The position numbers and the translations under genes are program-made. The notes beneath the pieces are model-generated. The model saw nothing but the letters and a program-made list of their open reading frames with translations, was not told the origin of the DNA and made no database searches. A stretch of DNA of 64,000 nt from Pseudotabrizicola formosa (GTDB lineage Bacteria > Pseudomonadota > Alphaproteobacteria > Rhodobacterales > Rhodobacteraceae). The stretch is taken from positions 248,001 through 312,000 of the forward strand of contig NZ_PJOM01000001.1 of the NCBI RefSeq assembly GCF_002900965.1, given 5' to 3'. Numbering within the stretch: position 1 is the stretch's first letter; each line of letters begins with the position of its first letter. This document shows positions 51,180 through 59,855 of the stretch, one piece after another.

Positions 51180-51282
51180 GGGCGGCGCATGCAGTGGTGT
51201 GCGGTGAGGGGACGCATCCCCCTCGCCCTTGTGCGGTCGCGGGCGTAGAGTCGGCGCTGTTTTGATCAGAGAGTCCTTTCGC

Positions 51283-53490
51283 ATGCAGATGCCGCCGCTT
51301 CCCCTGACCCGTGACATCGTGCTGATCGGCGGCGGGCATGCCCATGCGCTGGTGTTGCGGATGTGGGGGATGACCCCGCTGCCGGGGGCGCGGATCACGG
51401 TGGTCAATCCCGGGCCGGTGGCCCCCTATACCGGCATGTTGCCCGGCGCGATTGCGGGGCATTATTCCCGCGATGCGATGATGATCGATCTGGTGCGGCT
51501 GGCCCGTTTTGCCGGGGCGCGGGTGGTGCTTGACCGCGCCTGCGGCCTTGACCGGGCGGCGCGGCAGGTGGTGCTGACCTCGGGGCGGCGGCTGCGCTAT
51601 GACGTGGCCTCCATCGACATCGGCATCGCGTCTGACCTGCCCGAGGTGCCGGGCTATGCAGAACACGGCGTCGCCGCCAAGCCGCTGGGGGCCTATGCCG
51701 CGCGGTGGGAGGCGTTCGTGGCAACAGCGGGGTCTGATCCGCAGCTGACCATCATTGGCGCGGGCGTCGGCGGGGTGGAGCTGGCGCTGGCCTCGGCGCA
51801 TCGGCTGCGGGGGTTGGGCAAGGCACCGCGCATCACCCTGCTGGACCGGGGGGGCGAGGCGCTTATGGGCGTGTCTGCCGGCACGCGTGCCACCCTGCTG
51901 GCGGCGCTGCGCGACCATGGCGTGACGCTGATCACCGGGGTCAGTGTGGCGCAGGTTCTGGCGGATGCGGTGGTGCTGACCGACGGGCGGCGGCTGGCAT
52001 CGGATTTCACCCTGTCGGTGGCAGGCGCGAGGCCGCAGGGCTGGCTGGCCCAGACCGGGCTTTTGCTGACCAATGGCTTTGTCGATGTGGGGCCGACCCT
52101 GCAATCCTCGGACCCGGCGGTGTTCGCGGTGGGGGATTGCGCGCATCTGACCCATGCGCCCCGCCCCAAGGCCGGGGTGTTTGCAGTGCGCGAGGCCCCG
52201 GTGCTGCTGCACAACCTGCGCGTGGCGGTGGCCGGTGGGGCGCTGCGCCGCTACCGCCCGCAGCGCGATTATCTGAAACTGGTGTCGGTGGGCGGCAAGG
52301 TGGCAGTGGCCGACAAGTTTGGCTTGCGGGCCGGCGGCGGCTGGCTGTGGCGGGTGAAGGACCGGATCGACGCGAAGTTCATGGCGAAGTTTGCGGATTA
52401 TCCGGCGATGGGTCGGCCCGCCCTGCCGCAGCCGCATGCCTTTGGCCTGCGCGAGGCTGTTGGTGATAAGCCGATGTGCGGCGGCTGTGGGGCCAAGGTG
52501 GGGGCGGGGGCGCTGCGGGCGGCGCTGGACGGGATCGCCGCGCCGCTGCGCCCGGATGTGCTGTCGGGGCCGGGGGATGATGCGGCGCTGCTGCGCATCG
52601 GCGGCACCGATCAGGTGATCACCACCGACCATCTGCGCGCCTTTACACATGATCCGGCGCTGATGGGGCGGCTGGCGGCGGTGCATGCGCTGGGCGATGT
52701 CTGGGCCATGGGGGCCGCGCCGCAGGCGGCGCTGGCGCAGATCACCCTGCCGCGCCTGTCGGATGCGCTGCAGGCGGATATGCTGGCCGAGGTGATGCAG
52801 GCGGCGCATGACGTGTTCCGCACCGCCGGGGCCGATGTGGTGGGCGGGCATTCGTCGGTGGGCGATGACTTGACCGTGGGGTTCACCGTGACCGGGCTTC
52901 TGACCGGGCCGGCGCGCACCAAGAGGGGGGCGCGGCCGGGGGACGTGATCGTGCTGACCAAGCCCTTGGGCAGCGGTGTCATTCTGGCGGCGGAAATGGC
53001 GCTGGTGCGGGTGGACCCGGACCAGAGCGGCGGGCGGATGCTGGGCGAGATCTGGGCAGACTGCATCGCCAGCATGGCCCGGCCTTTGGGGCCCGCAGCG
53101 GCCATTCTGCGCGACCGGGCCAGCGCGATGACCGATGTGACCGGTTTTGGTCTGGCGGGGCATCTGTGGGAAATGCTGGAGCCGGACGGGTTGGGGGCAC
53201 GGCTGTCGCTGGCCGATCTGCCCTTGCTGCCGGGGGCCGAGGGGCTGGCGGCGCAGGGCGTGGCCTCGACCCTTGCACCCGCCAACCGGGCCGCGGTGGG
53301 CTGGCAGGTGGACGGCGGGGCCGGGCCAAGGCTGGACCTGCTGTTTGACCCGCAAACCTGTGGCGGGCTACTGGCCTGCCTGCCCGCCGAGTCTGTCGAT
53401 GAGGTCTTGGCCCGCATGGCACAGGCCGGGGAGATGGCCGTTGTGATCGGGCAGGTGACGGCGGGGCCGGGGGCCATTGTGCTGCCCTGA
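51283..53490 (+). CDS. selD: Selenide water dikinase SelD with N-terminal FAD/NAD domain
   Basis: A 735-aa fusion. Residues 1 to about 385 form an NDH-2-like pyridine nucleotide-disulfide oxidoreductase (GGGHAHALVLRMW dinucleotide motif, ITIIGAGVGGVELALASAHRL-type second site, FAVGDCAHL FAD motif). The rest is SelD, making selenophosphate from selenide and ATP. Cys402 and Lys405 in CGGCGAKVG match the catalytic Cys17/Lys20 of E. coli. GPGDDAALL, TTDHLRAFTHDP and VVGGHSSVGDD follow. The oxidoreductase part may reduce selenium for the synthetase. Cys rather than selenocysteine is used. selU lies convergent next to it. Confidence 0.92.
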   Translation: MQMPPLPLTRDIVLIGGGHAHALVLRMWGMTPLPGARITVVNPGPVAPYTGMLPGAIAGHYSRDAMMIDLVRLARFAGARVVLDRACGLDRAARQVVLTSGRRLRYDVASIDIGIASDLPEVPGYAEHGVAAKPLGAYAARWEAFVATAGSDPQLTIIGAGVGGVELALASAHRLRGLGKAPRITLLDRGGEALMGVSAGTRATLLAALRDHGVTLITGVSVAQVLADAVVLTDGRRLASDFTLSVAGARPQGWLAQTGLLLTNGFVDVGPTLQSSDPAVFAVGDCAHLTHAPRPKAGVFAVREAPVLLHNLRVAVAGGALRRYRPQRDYLKLVSVGGKVAVADKFGLRAGGGWLWRVKDRIDAKFMAKFADYPAMGRPALPQPHAFGLREAVGDKPMCGGCGAKVGAGALRAALDGIAAPLRPDVLSGPGDDAALLRIGGTDQVITTDHLRAFTHDPALMGRLAAVHALGDVWAMGAAPQAALAQITLPRLSDALQADMLAEVMQAAHDVFRTAGADVVGGHSSVGDDLTVGFTVTGLLTGPARTKRGARPGDVIVLTKPLGSGVILAAEMALVRVDPDQSGGRMLGEIWADCIASMARPLGPAAAILRDRASAMTDVTGFGLAGHLWEMLEPDGLGARLSLADLPLLPGAEGLAAQGVASTLAPANRAAVGWQVDGGAGPRLDLLFDPQTCGGLLACLPAESVDEVLARMAQAGEMAVVIGQVTAGPGAIVLP

Positions 53491-53544
53491 CAGCGCGGCG
53501 CGTTCCGCGCGGGAGGGGTTTCGAAAGGTGCAACCCGGCAGCGG

Positions 53545-54588
53545 TCAGCCCGCGGGGATGGCTTTGGCAATGCGGCGGGCAAGATCGGGCAGGGCCTCCG
53601 GGTCAAGGCTCTGGGTCTCGATCTCTGTCACGCCTTGTGTGCTGCGCGCGCGGTGCCGGGCATAGCGCGGGTCGTAATGGTGCTGCATCAACCCGGTGGC
53701 AAGGGCGGCAAACTGGCCCGTGGCGGCAAAGCCGTGCCAGTCGGCGATGCGCTCTGCCGGATGCGAGGGTTTGAGCCGGTCGATGACCGCGCCAAGCCGT
53801 TGGGCATCGGCGACAATATCGGCATAGGCCTGGGTCAGATAGCGCGCCCGCGCCTCCAGCGGGGCCGAGATGGCGATGCGCGGGGCCTGTCCCATCGCGC
53901 GCCACAGAGCGGCGGGCAGGCTGAGACTGCCGATCTTGGAGCTTTCCGCCTCGACCACCACCGGGCGGGTCGGGTCCAACCGAGCCAGCGCCAGCGCAAG
54001 CTGCCCTTCGAACCTGCGTTGTGACGGTTGCGGGCCCATCGCGCCAAACACCGAACCGCGATGGCAGGCCAGACCTTCAAGGTCGATCACCTGCACCCCG
54101 AGGGACTCAAGATGCGCCAGCAGGCTGGTCTTGGCGGTGCCGGTGTTGCCGTCCAGCACGATCACCGGGCTGGACATCGGGGCTTGCAGCGCATCAACCA
54201 CCAGCCGCCGCCAGGTCTTGTACCCGCCGCTGATGGTCTGCACCCGCCAGCCGATCTGCGACAGGATGGTGGCGAATGACCCCGACCGCTGGCCGCCGCG
54301 CCAGCAATAGACCAGCGGTTGCCAGCCACCGGGCCGGTCTGCCAGCGGCCCCATCAGATGCGCCGCGGCATTTTTTGCCACCATAGCGGCCCCCAGCTTG
54401 CGCGCATCAAAGGGCGAGACCTGTTTGTAGATCGTGCCCACCCGGGCCCGTTCGGCATCATCCAGCACCGGCAGCGAGATGGCACCCGGCAGATGGTCGT
54501 CGGCAAATTCTGCGGGCGCGCGCACATCGATGATGTCATCAAAGCGCAGGGCCAGCACATCGGCGAGTGAAGTCAGGTCTATGGCCAT
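53545..54588 (-). CDS. selU: tRNA 2-selenouridine synthase SelU (MnmH)
   Basis: A 347-aa enzyme replacing sulfur by selenium (via geranylation) in 2-thiouridine of the tRNA wobble position. The N-terminal rhodanese domain starts DDIIDVRAPAEFADDHLPGAISLPVL with active Cys in LVYCWRGGQRSGSFA. A P-loop follows (VLDGNTGTAKTSLL), then GLACHRGSVFGAMG. ATG 54588 gives the conserved start. It lies convergent to selD, whose selenophosphate it uses. No selA or selB is in view, so selenium may serve tRNA only. Confidence 0.94.
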   Translation of the reverse strand: MAIDLTSLADVLALRFDDIIDVRAPAEFADDHLPGAISLPVLDDAERARVGTIYKQVSPFDARKLGAAMVAKNAAAHLMGPLADRPGGWQPLVYCWRGGQRSGSFATILSQIGWRVQTISGGYKTWRRLVVDALQAPMSSPVIVLDGNTGTAKTSLLAHLESLGVQVIDLEGLACHRGSVFGAMGPQPSQRRFEGQLALALARLDPTRPVVVEAESSKIGSLSLPAALWRAMGQAPRIAISAPLEARARYLTQAYADIVADAQRLGAVIDRLKPSHPAERIADWHGFAATGQFAALATGLMQHHYDPRYARHRARSTQGVTEIETQSLDPEALPDLARRIAKAIPAG

Positions 54589-54649
54589 TGTGCCCCCTTG
54601 ATCGGCGACAGCTTTAGCGGGTGGCGGGCCGGGCGCAAGGGTGCCGCGG

Positions 54650-55234
54650 TCACCCTGCCAAGGCCGCCACCTTTGCATGGCAGGGGCAGGTCACCAGATG
54701 GTCATTCACCATGCCGGTCGCCTGCATGAAGGCATAGACGATGGTGGGCCCGCAAAAGGTGAAGCCCTCTTGCTTGAGCGCCTTTGACAGCGCAAGCGAC
54801 ACCGGGGTTTGCGCGGGCACCTGTGACAGGCTTTGCCATTGGTTTTGCTGAACCTTTCCATCCTGAAACGACCAGATGAAACTGGAAAACCCGATCCGCT
54901 GCTCGATCCGCTGATAGGCCCGGGCCGAGAGAATCGTGCCGGCAATCTTGCCCCGATGCCGCACGATGCCGGGGTTGGCCAGCAGGCGGGTGATGTCCTC
55001 CTCGCCCCATTGCGCGATGATGTCGGGCCGGAATCCTTCGAAAGCCGCGCGGAAATTGTCGCGCTTTTTCAGGATCGTGATCCAGCTGAGCCCCGCCTGA
55101 AAGCCATCAAGGATCAGCTTTTCCCACAGGGCCCGGCTGTCCCGTTCGGGCACGCCCCATTCATGATCATGATAGTCCAGATAAATCTGCTCTGTCCCGC
55201 ACCAGCCGCACCGCCCTTGCGCATCCCCGCCCAT
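54650..55234 (-). CDS. tag: 3-methyladenine DNA glycosylase I (Tag)
   Basis: A 194-aa base-excision-repair glycosylase. CGWCGTEQIYLDYHDHEWGVPERDSRALWEKLILDGFQAGLSWITIL is the hallmark, with Cys and His of the structural zinc; the remaining ligands are in HLVTCPCHAKV at the C terminus. NPGIVRHRGKI corresponds to the DNA-binding hairpin. It starts 61 nt upstream of selU on the same strand, so the two may be co-transcribed. Confidence 0.95.
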   Translation of the reverse strand: MGGDAQGRCGWCGTEQIYLDYHDHEWGVPERDSRALWEKLILDGFQAGLSWITILKKRDNFRAAFEGFRPDIIAQWGEEDITRLLANPGIVRHRGKIAGTILSARAYQRIEQRIGFSSFIWSFQDGKVQQNQWQSLSQVPAQTPVSLALSKALKQEGFTFCGPTIVYAFMQATGMVNDHLVTCPCHAKVAALAG

Positions 55235-55349
55235 CTGTCGTCACCCGATTCCGCGTTATCCGGACAATTGGAACAAAATGTGAAACTTTACGCAAGATTA
55301 ACCCGTGTGGCGACATCGTGGACTCGGGTTGAAGAAAAGGCACTGCGTG

Positions 55350-56183
55350 ATGCGACAGAACGAAATCCCGTTGCAGGATGTTCCTTTGGCCGCCAGCAGC
55401 CCCTTGGCCGTTGCGGTGTCAGAGCGTGACAGGCAGGTCATTGCCATGGTGCGCGATGCCTTGACCAAGGGCCGTTTGCGCCTGGCCTATCAGCCGGTGG
55501 TTCTGTCTGCCGACCCCAGCCGGATCGGGTTTTACGAAGGCCTGATGCGGGTGCTTGACCCGACCGGCCGCGTTATTCCCGCCTGCGATTTCATGCCTGC
55601 GGTCGAAGCGCATCAGATCGCGCGGGACATTGACTGCGCCGCCCTGACCATGGGTCTGGCGACGCTGGTCCAGCAGCCGCAGATCCGGTTGGCGGTCAAC
55701 ATGTCGGCCCGGTCCATCGGCTATCCGAAATGGACGGCGATCCTGCGCAGCACCCTGCGGGCGCATCAGGGTGTGGGGGAACGGCTGATTCTGGAAATCA
55801 CCGAAAGCTCGGCCATGCTGATGCCGGAAATCGTGATCGCCTTCATGGAAAGCCTGCAGGCCGAAGGCATTGCCTTTGCGCTGGATGATTTTGGCGAAGG
55901 CTTTACCGCCATCCGCTATTTCAAGGAATTCTCCTTTGATATCGTGAAAATCAGCGGTCATTTCATCCGCAACATTCATGAGGATGCGGACAATCAGGTG
56001 GTGACGGCGGCTTTGCTCGCGATTGCGCGTCAGTTTGACATGATGTGCGTGGCCGAATCTGTCGAAGATCTGGCCGATGCCAATTATCTGCGCGCGATGG
56101 GGGTGGATTGCCTGCAGGGCTATCTCTTTGGCATGCCGACGGTACAGCCGGACTGGGCCGCCCAGAAACGCCACCTGGCCTGA
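55350..56183 (+). CDS. EAL-domain c-di-GMP phosphodiesterase
   Basis: A 277-aa stand-alone EAL protein. The signature Glu is in FYEGLMRV (EGL instead of EAL). The other metal and catalytic residues are present: Asn in LAVNMSARSIG, Glu in ILEITESSAML, Asp-Asp in ALDDFGEGFTAIRYFKEF, Lys in VKISGHFI, Glu in CVAESVEDL and Gln in GVDCLQGYLFG. It is therefore probably active, hydrolysing c-di-GMP to pGpG. No GGDEF, PAS or membrane part is seen. AAAAGG precedes the start, chosen at ATG 55350. Confidence 0.87.
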   Translation: MRQNEIPLQDVPLAASSPLAVAVSERDRQVIAMVRDALTKGRLRLAYQPVVLSADPSRIGFYEGLMRVLDPTGRVIPACDFMPAVEAHQIARDIDCAALTMGLATLVQQPQIRLAVNMSARSIGYPKWTAILRSTLRAHQGVGERLILEITESSAMLMPEIVIAFMESLQAEGIAFALDDFGEGFTAIRYFKEFSFDIVKISGHFIRNIHEDADNQVVTAALLAIARQFDMMCVAESVEDLADANYLRAMGVDCLQGYLFGMPTVQPDWAAQKRHLA

Positions 56184-56313
56184 AACCCGCCGCTGATGAC
56201 GCGGGGTCACCTGTGCAACGCAAGAATCTTGCGCTTTGCGGCACAGGGGCTTAGGTCAAAAGGGAAGGCAGGGGAAAGGCCCTCTGTCGCCTTGGCCAAG
56301 GGAGAGAGATCAT

Positions 56314-57486
56314 ATGACCAATGTCGTAATCGTTGCTGCGGGGCGGACCGCCGTAGGCAGCTTCAATGGCGCTTTTGCCAATGTGCCTGCGCATGATCTG
56401 GGGGCCGCCGTGATTGCCGGCGTGGTGGAACGTGCCGGGATCGACAAGGCCGAGGTCGAGGAAACCATTCTGGGTCAGGTGCTGACCGCTGGCCAGGGCC
56501 AGAACCCCGCCCGGCAAGCGCATATCAAGGCGGGCCTTGCCAAAGAGGCCAGTGCCTGGTCGCTGAATCAGGTCTGCGGCTCGGGCCTGCGTGCGGTCGC
56601 GCTGGGGGCGCAGCATGTGCAGCTTGGCGATGCGCGGATCGTGGTGGCCGGCGGGCAGGAAAACATGTCGCTGTCACCGCATGTGGCCCACCTGCGCGCC
56701 GGACAGAAGATGGGGGATCTGAATTTCATCGATTCCATGATCCGTGACGGGCTGTGGGATGCGTTCAACGGCTATCACATGGGGCAGACGGCGGAAAACG
56801 TTGCCAGCCAGTGGCAGATCAGCCGCGACATGCAGGACGAATTCGCCCTGGCCAGCCAGAACAAGGCCGAAGCGGCGCAAAAGGCCGGCAAATTCGCCGA
56901 TGAGATCATTGCCTATACGGTAAAGACCCGCAAAGGCGATACGGTCGTGGATCAGGACGAATACATCCGCCACGGGGCCACGCTGGAGAGCATGCAGAAA
57001 CTGCGCCCGGCCTTTGCCAAGGATGGCTCGGTCACCGCCGGCAATGCCTCTGGCCTGAATGACGGCGCTGCTGCCGTTCTGATCATGTCCGAGGAAGAGG
57101 CGGCCAAGCGCGGGCTGACCGTGATCGCCCGCATCGCCTCTTATGCCACCGCCGGGCTTGACCCGTCGATCATGGGGGTCGGCCCGATCCATGCCTCGCG
57201 CAAGGCGTTGCAAAAGGCGGGCTGGTCGGTCGGCGACCTTGATCTGGTCGAGGCGAATGAGGCTTTTGCCGCACAGGCCTGTGCGGTGAACAAGGATATG
57301 GGCTGGGACCCGTCAATCGTGAACGTCAACGGGGGGGCGATTGCCATTGGCCACCCGATCGGCGCATCGGGCTGCCGCATCCTGAACACGCTGCTGCATG
57401 AAATGGCGCGGCGCGATGCGAAAAAGGGGCTGGCAACCCTGTGCATCGGCGGGGGCATGGGCGTGGCCATGTGCCTTGAGCGGTAA
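56314..57486 (+). CDS. phaA: Acetyl-CoA acetyltransferase PhaA
   Basis: A 390-aa thiolase condensing two acetyl-CoA to acetoacetyl-CoA. Cys in [16 protein letters not shown], His in [15 protein letters not shown] and Cys in [13 protein letters not shown] are in place; the biosynthetic-type [12 protein letters not shown] also fits. GGGAGAGAGA lies shortly before the ATG. The neighbour phaB makes the PHB-precursor pathway, though a strong terminator lies between them. A PHB synthase is not in the window. Confidence 0.93.
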   Translation: MTNVVIVAAGRTAVGSFNGAFANVPAHDLGAAVIAGVVERAGIDKAEVEETILGQVLTAGQGQNPARQAHIKAGLAKEASAWSLNQVCGSGLRAVALGAQHVQLGDARIVVAGGQENMSLSPHVAHLRAGQKMGDLNFIDSMIRDGLWDAFNGYHMGQTAENVASQWQISRDMQDEFALASQNKAEAAQKAGKFADEIIAYTVKTRKGDTVVDQDEYIRHGATLESMQKLRPAFAKDGSVTAGNASGLNDGAAAVLIMSEEEAAKRGLTVIARIASYATAGLDPSIMGVGPIHASRKALQKAGWSVGDLDLVEANEAFAAQACAVNKDMGWDPSIVNVNGGAIAIGHPIGASGCRILNTLLHEMARRDAKKGLATLCIGGGMGVAMCLER

Positions 57487-57514
57487 GACTCTTCCGCGCT
57501 GAAACTGCCCCGAG

Positions 57515-57542
57515 GGCGCGCAATAATCTTGCGCGCCTTTTT
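57515..57542 (+). terminator. Intrinsic terminator between phaA and phaB
   Basis: A perfect 9-bp stem GGCGCGCAA / TTGCGCGCC with a TAATC loop, followed directly by five T residues. This is the most classical terminator in the window. phaB expression must come from read-through or from the AT-rich stretch (ATACAAATATTTCAAC) just downstream. Confidence 0.88.
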
Positions 57543-57590
57543 GCTAAGCTATACAAATATTTCAACAAACGCCAGATGAGGGAGGATACC

Positions 57591-58316
57591 ATGGCTCGTG
57601 TTGCATTGGTTACGGGGGGCTCGCGCGGGATTGGCGCGGCAATTTCCGTGGCGCTGAAAGCCGCAGGCTACACCGTTGCCGCGAATTACGCCGGCAATGA
57701 AGAGGCGGCCAAGGCCTTTACCGCAGAGACAGGGATTCCGACCTATAAATGGTCCGTTGCCGATTACGACGCCTGCGCCGCCGGTATCAAGCAGGTGGAG
57801 GCCGATCTTGGTCCGATCGACGTGCTGGTGAACAACGCCGGCATCACCCGCGATGCGATGTTCCACAAGATGACCCCCGCCCAGTGGAAAGAGGTGATCG
57901 ACACCAACCTGAGCGGATTGTTCAACATGACCCATCCGCTGTGGTCGGGCATGCGCGACCGCAAATTTGGCCGGGTGATCAGCATTTCCTCGATCAACGG
58001 GCAAAAGGGACAGGCCGGGCAGGCCAATTATTCCGCCGCAAAATCGGGCGATCTGGGCTTTACCAAGGCGCTGGCCCAAGAAGGCGCGCGTGCCGGGATT
58101 ACGGTCAATGCCATCTGCCCCGGCTATATCGGCACCGAAATGGTGCGGGCGATTGACGAAAAGGTGCTGAACGAGCGGATCATCCCGCAGATTCCGGTCG
58201 GCCGTCTGGGCGAGCCCGAAGAAATCGCGCGCTGCGTGGTGTTTCTGGCGGCCGAGGATGCAGGTTTCATCACCGGTGCCACCATCACCGCGAATGGCGG
58301 CCAGTATTTCGTCTGA
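57591..58316 (+). CDS. phaB: Acetoacetyl-CoA reductase PhaB
   Basis: A 241-aa short-chain dehydrogenase reducing acetoacetyl-CoA to (R)-3-hydroxybutyryl-CoA with NADPH. It has the Rossmann motif VTGGSRGIGAAIS, NNAGITRD, catalytic Ser-Tyr-Lys in ISSINGQKGQAGQANYSAAKSG, and the C-terminal ANGGQYFV ending typical of PhaB. GGGAGGA is 4-5 nt before ATG 57591. A hairpin terminator follows its stop. Confidence 0.95.
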   Translation: MARVALVTGGSRGIGAAISVALKAAGYTVAANYAGNEEAAKAFTAETGIPTYKWSVADYDACAAGIKQVEADLGPIDVLVNNAGITRDAMFHKMTPAQWKEVIDTNLSGLFNMTHPLWSGMRDRKFGRVISISSINGQKGQAGQANYSAAKSGDLGFTKALAQEGARAGITVNAICPGYIGTEMVRAIDEKVLNERIIPQIPVGRLGEPEEIARCVVFLAAEDAGFITGATITANGGQYFV

Positions 58317-58336
58317 CCGGGTGGCGTGACAAGGAA

Positions 58337-58362
58337 AGGGCCGTCCCTTATGGGGCGGCCCT
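58337..58362. terminator. Terminator hairpin after phaB
   Basis: AGGGCCGTCCC (58337-58347) pairs with GGGGCGGCCCT (58352-58362) around TTAT, with one T-G pair, followed by GTTCTGTC. It lies between convergent phaB and the small gene on the minus strand and can serve both. Confidence 0.75.
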
Positions 58363-58368
58363 GTTCTG

Positions 58369-58512
58369 TCAGGCTTTCGCCATGCTGCCCGCTGGCTTGC
58401 GGCGGAAGAAGGTGATGAGGCTGCGCATCATGTCTGCAATGGCCTGTGCCCGCAAGGCACGGGCTTCGCGCATGATCGCATCATGATCGAGTTTGACTGA
58501 GCGTTCCGACAT
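58369..58512 (-). CDS. Small basic protein, 47 aa
   Basis: A short gene on the minus strand: MSERSVKLDHDAIMREARAL at the start, then an amphipathic helical stretch (RAQAIADMMRSLITFFRRKP) and a short tail. AAGGGAA lies 7 nt upstream of the ATG. It resembles the short Arg-rich proteins of Rhodobacteraceae that are often annotated only as conserved small proteins (DUF1127-like or RSP_7527-like). I cannot decide between families. Such proteins are frequently stress-induced or RNA-binding. It is a lone gene between phaB and the EamA transporter. Confidence 0.65.
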   Translation of the reverse strand: MSERSVKLDHDAIMREARALRAQAIADMMRSLITFFRRKPAGSMAKA

Positions 58513-58696
58513 CGGACATTCCCTTTATGGACATGTCCTCCCTGCCTGTAAAAATGCCTGTCCGATCAAAGATTTGCAAGTGCCAAGGCCATGCAGTTTG
58601 CGCAAGGCCGCTGCCCGCAAGACGCAATGCCGGGCTTGACCTTGCGCTGTCGCTGGCGTCTGGTCTGCGCCGGTTGACACAGGCAAGAGGCGTCAG

Positions 58697-59566
58697 ATGA
58701 CACAGGGCAGGGCCACCGCCATCGGGTTTTCCGCCGTGCTGATGTGGGCCTTGCTGGCGCTGTTCACCATCGGCTCCGCCCCGGTGCCGCCGTTTCTGCT
58801 CAACGCGCTGTGTTTTGGCATTGGCGGCGGGATTGGCCTGATCTGGACCGCGCGGCGCGGGTTTGCGGTGTTGCGGCAAGTGTCGTGGAAGGTCTATGCC
58901 TTTGGCACCTTGGGCCTTTTTGGCTATCACGCCCTGTATTTCACGGCGTTTCGCATCGCGCCCACGGCGGAAACCGGGCTGATCGCCTATCTGTGGCCGC
59001 TGTTCATCGTGCTGTTTTCCGGCCTGCTGCCGGGGGAGCGTTTGCGCACGCAACACATTCTCGGCGCGCTGGTGGCCTTTGCCGGTGCGGCGCTGATCGT
59101 GCTGCGCGGCGGGGTTGATCTGACCGGGGCCTCGGCCCCTGGTCTTGCGCTGGGCTTTGCCTGCGCCGTGACTTGGGCGGGGTATTCTGTGCTGTCGCGG
59201 CGTCTGGGCAAGGTGCCGACCGAAAGTGTGACGGTGTTCTGTCTGGCCACTGCCGCCCTGTCGCTGGTGGCGCATCTGGCGTTGGAAGAAACGGTGTGGC
59301 CTGCGACAAACCTCGGCTGGCTGGCGGTTCTGGCGCTTGGCCTCGGGCCGGTGGGGGCTGCGTTTTTCACCTGGGATATCGGCATGAAAAAGGGGGACAT
59401 CCAGATGCTGGGTGTTGCCTCTTATGCGGCACCCTTGTTGTCAACGCTGGCGCTTGTTGGGGCGGGCGTTACGCCTGCCACCCCCGTCATTGGGGTGGCA
59501 GCGCTGTTGATCGCCGGGGGGGCTGCGCTGGCGGCGCGTGCAAGCGCCACCGCGCCAAGGCCCTAG
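58697..59566 (+). CDS. EamA/DMT family transporter
   Basis: A 289-aa, ten-helix drug/metabolite transporter with two EamA repeats. The first begins RATAIGFSAVLMWALLALFTIG and contains GYHALYFTAFRIAPTAETGLIAYLWPLFIVLFSGLLPGE. The second begins GLALGFACAVTWAGYSVLSRRLG and ends with GVASYAAPLLSTLALVGAGVTP. The arrangement resembles YddG-type aromatic amino acid exporters, but the substrate is not established. AGAGG precedes the ATG. Confidence 0.85.
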   Translation: MTQGRATAIGFSAVLMWALLALFTIGSAPVPPFLLNALCFGIGGGIGLIWTARRGFAVLRQVSWKVYAFGTLGLFGYHALYFTAFRIAPTAETGLIAYLWPLFIVLFSGLLPGERLRTQHILGALVAFAGAALIVLRGGVDLTGASAPGLALGFACAVTWAGYSVLSRRLGKVPTESVTVFCLATAALSLVAHLALEETVWPATNLGWLAVLALGLGPVGAAFFTWDIGMKKGDIQMLGVASYAAPLLSTLALVGAGVTPATPVIGVAALLIAGGAALAARASATAPRP

Positions 59567-59587
59567 GGCAAACCTGTGGGTGGCCTG

Positions 59588-59755
59588 CTAGGCTTGCGCA
59601 AGCCGGACGATTTCTTCCTTCAGCTTCATTTTCTGCTTTTTCAGATCAGCGATCTTCAGGGCATCCGTTGCCGGACTGCGCTGCTCGCGCTCCACGATTT
59701 CCGAGAGGTGTTCATGCTTGCGGCGCAGTTCCTGCAGGTGCGAAGCAACGGTCAT
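59588..59755 (-). CDS. YdcH/DUF465 family small protein
   Basis: A 55-aa all-helical protein beginning MTVASHLQELRRKHEHLSEI. It has ALKIADLKKQKMKLKEEI in the second half, the conserved DUF465 pattern of a helical hairpin with a Lys-rich second arm. Function is unknown; the proteins are short coiled coils. AAAGGAGGG lies 5-6 nt ahead of the ATG, an excellent ribosome binding site. It was easily missed because of its size. Confidence 0.88.
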   Translation of the reverse strand: MTVASHLQELRRKHEHLSEIVEREQRSPATDALKIADLKKQKMKLKEEIVRLAQA

Positions 59756-59855
59756 CTTAACCCTCCTTTGGTCGGTTCAAGTATGACGATTGCATCACAA
59801 GACCCGAGTCGTGTCGCCCTAAATCGACCGCTGCACAGCAGCATTTGAAAAGCAT

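Noticed and set aside
48825-51407. Minus-strand open frame of 860 codons across rnr
   Set aside because: Same shadow effect opposite a well-identified RNase R; composition is non-protein-like.
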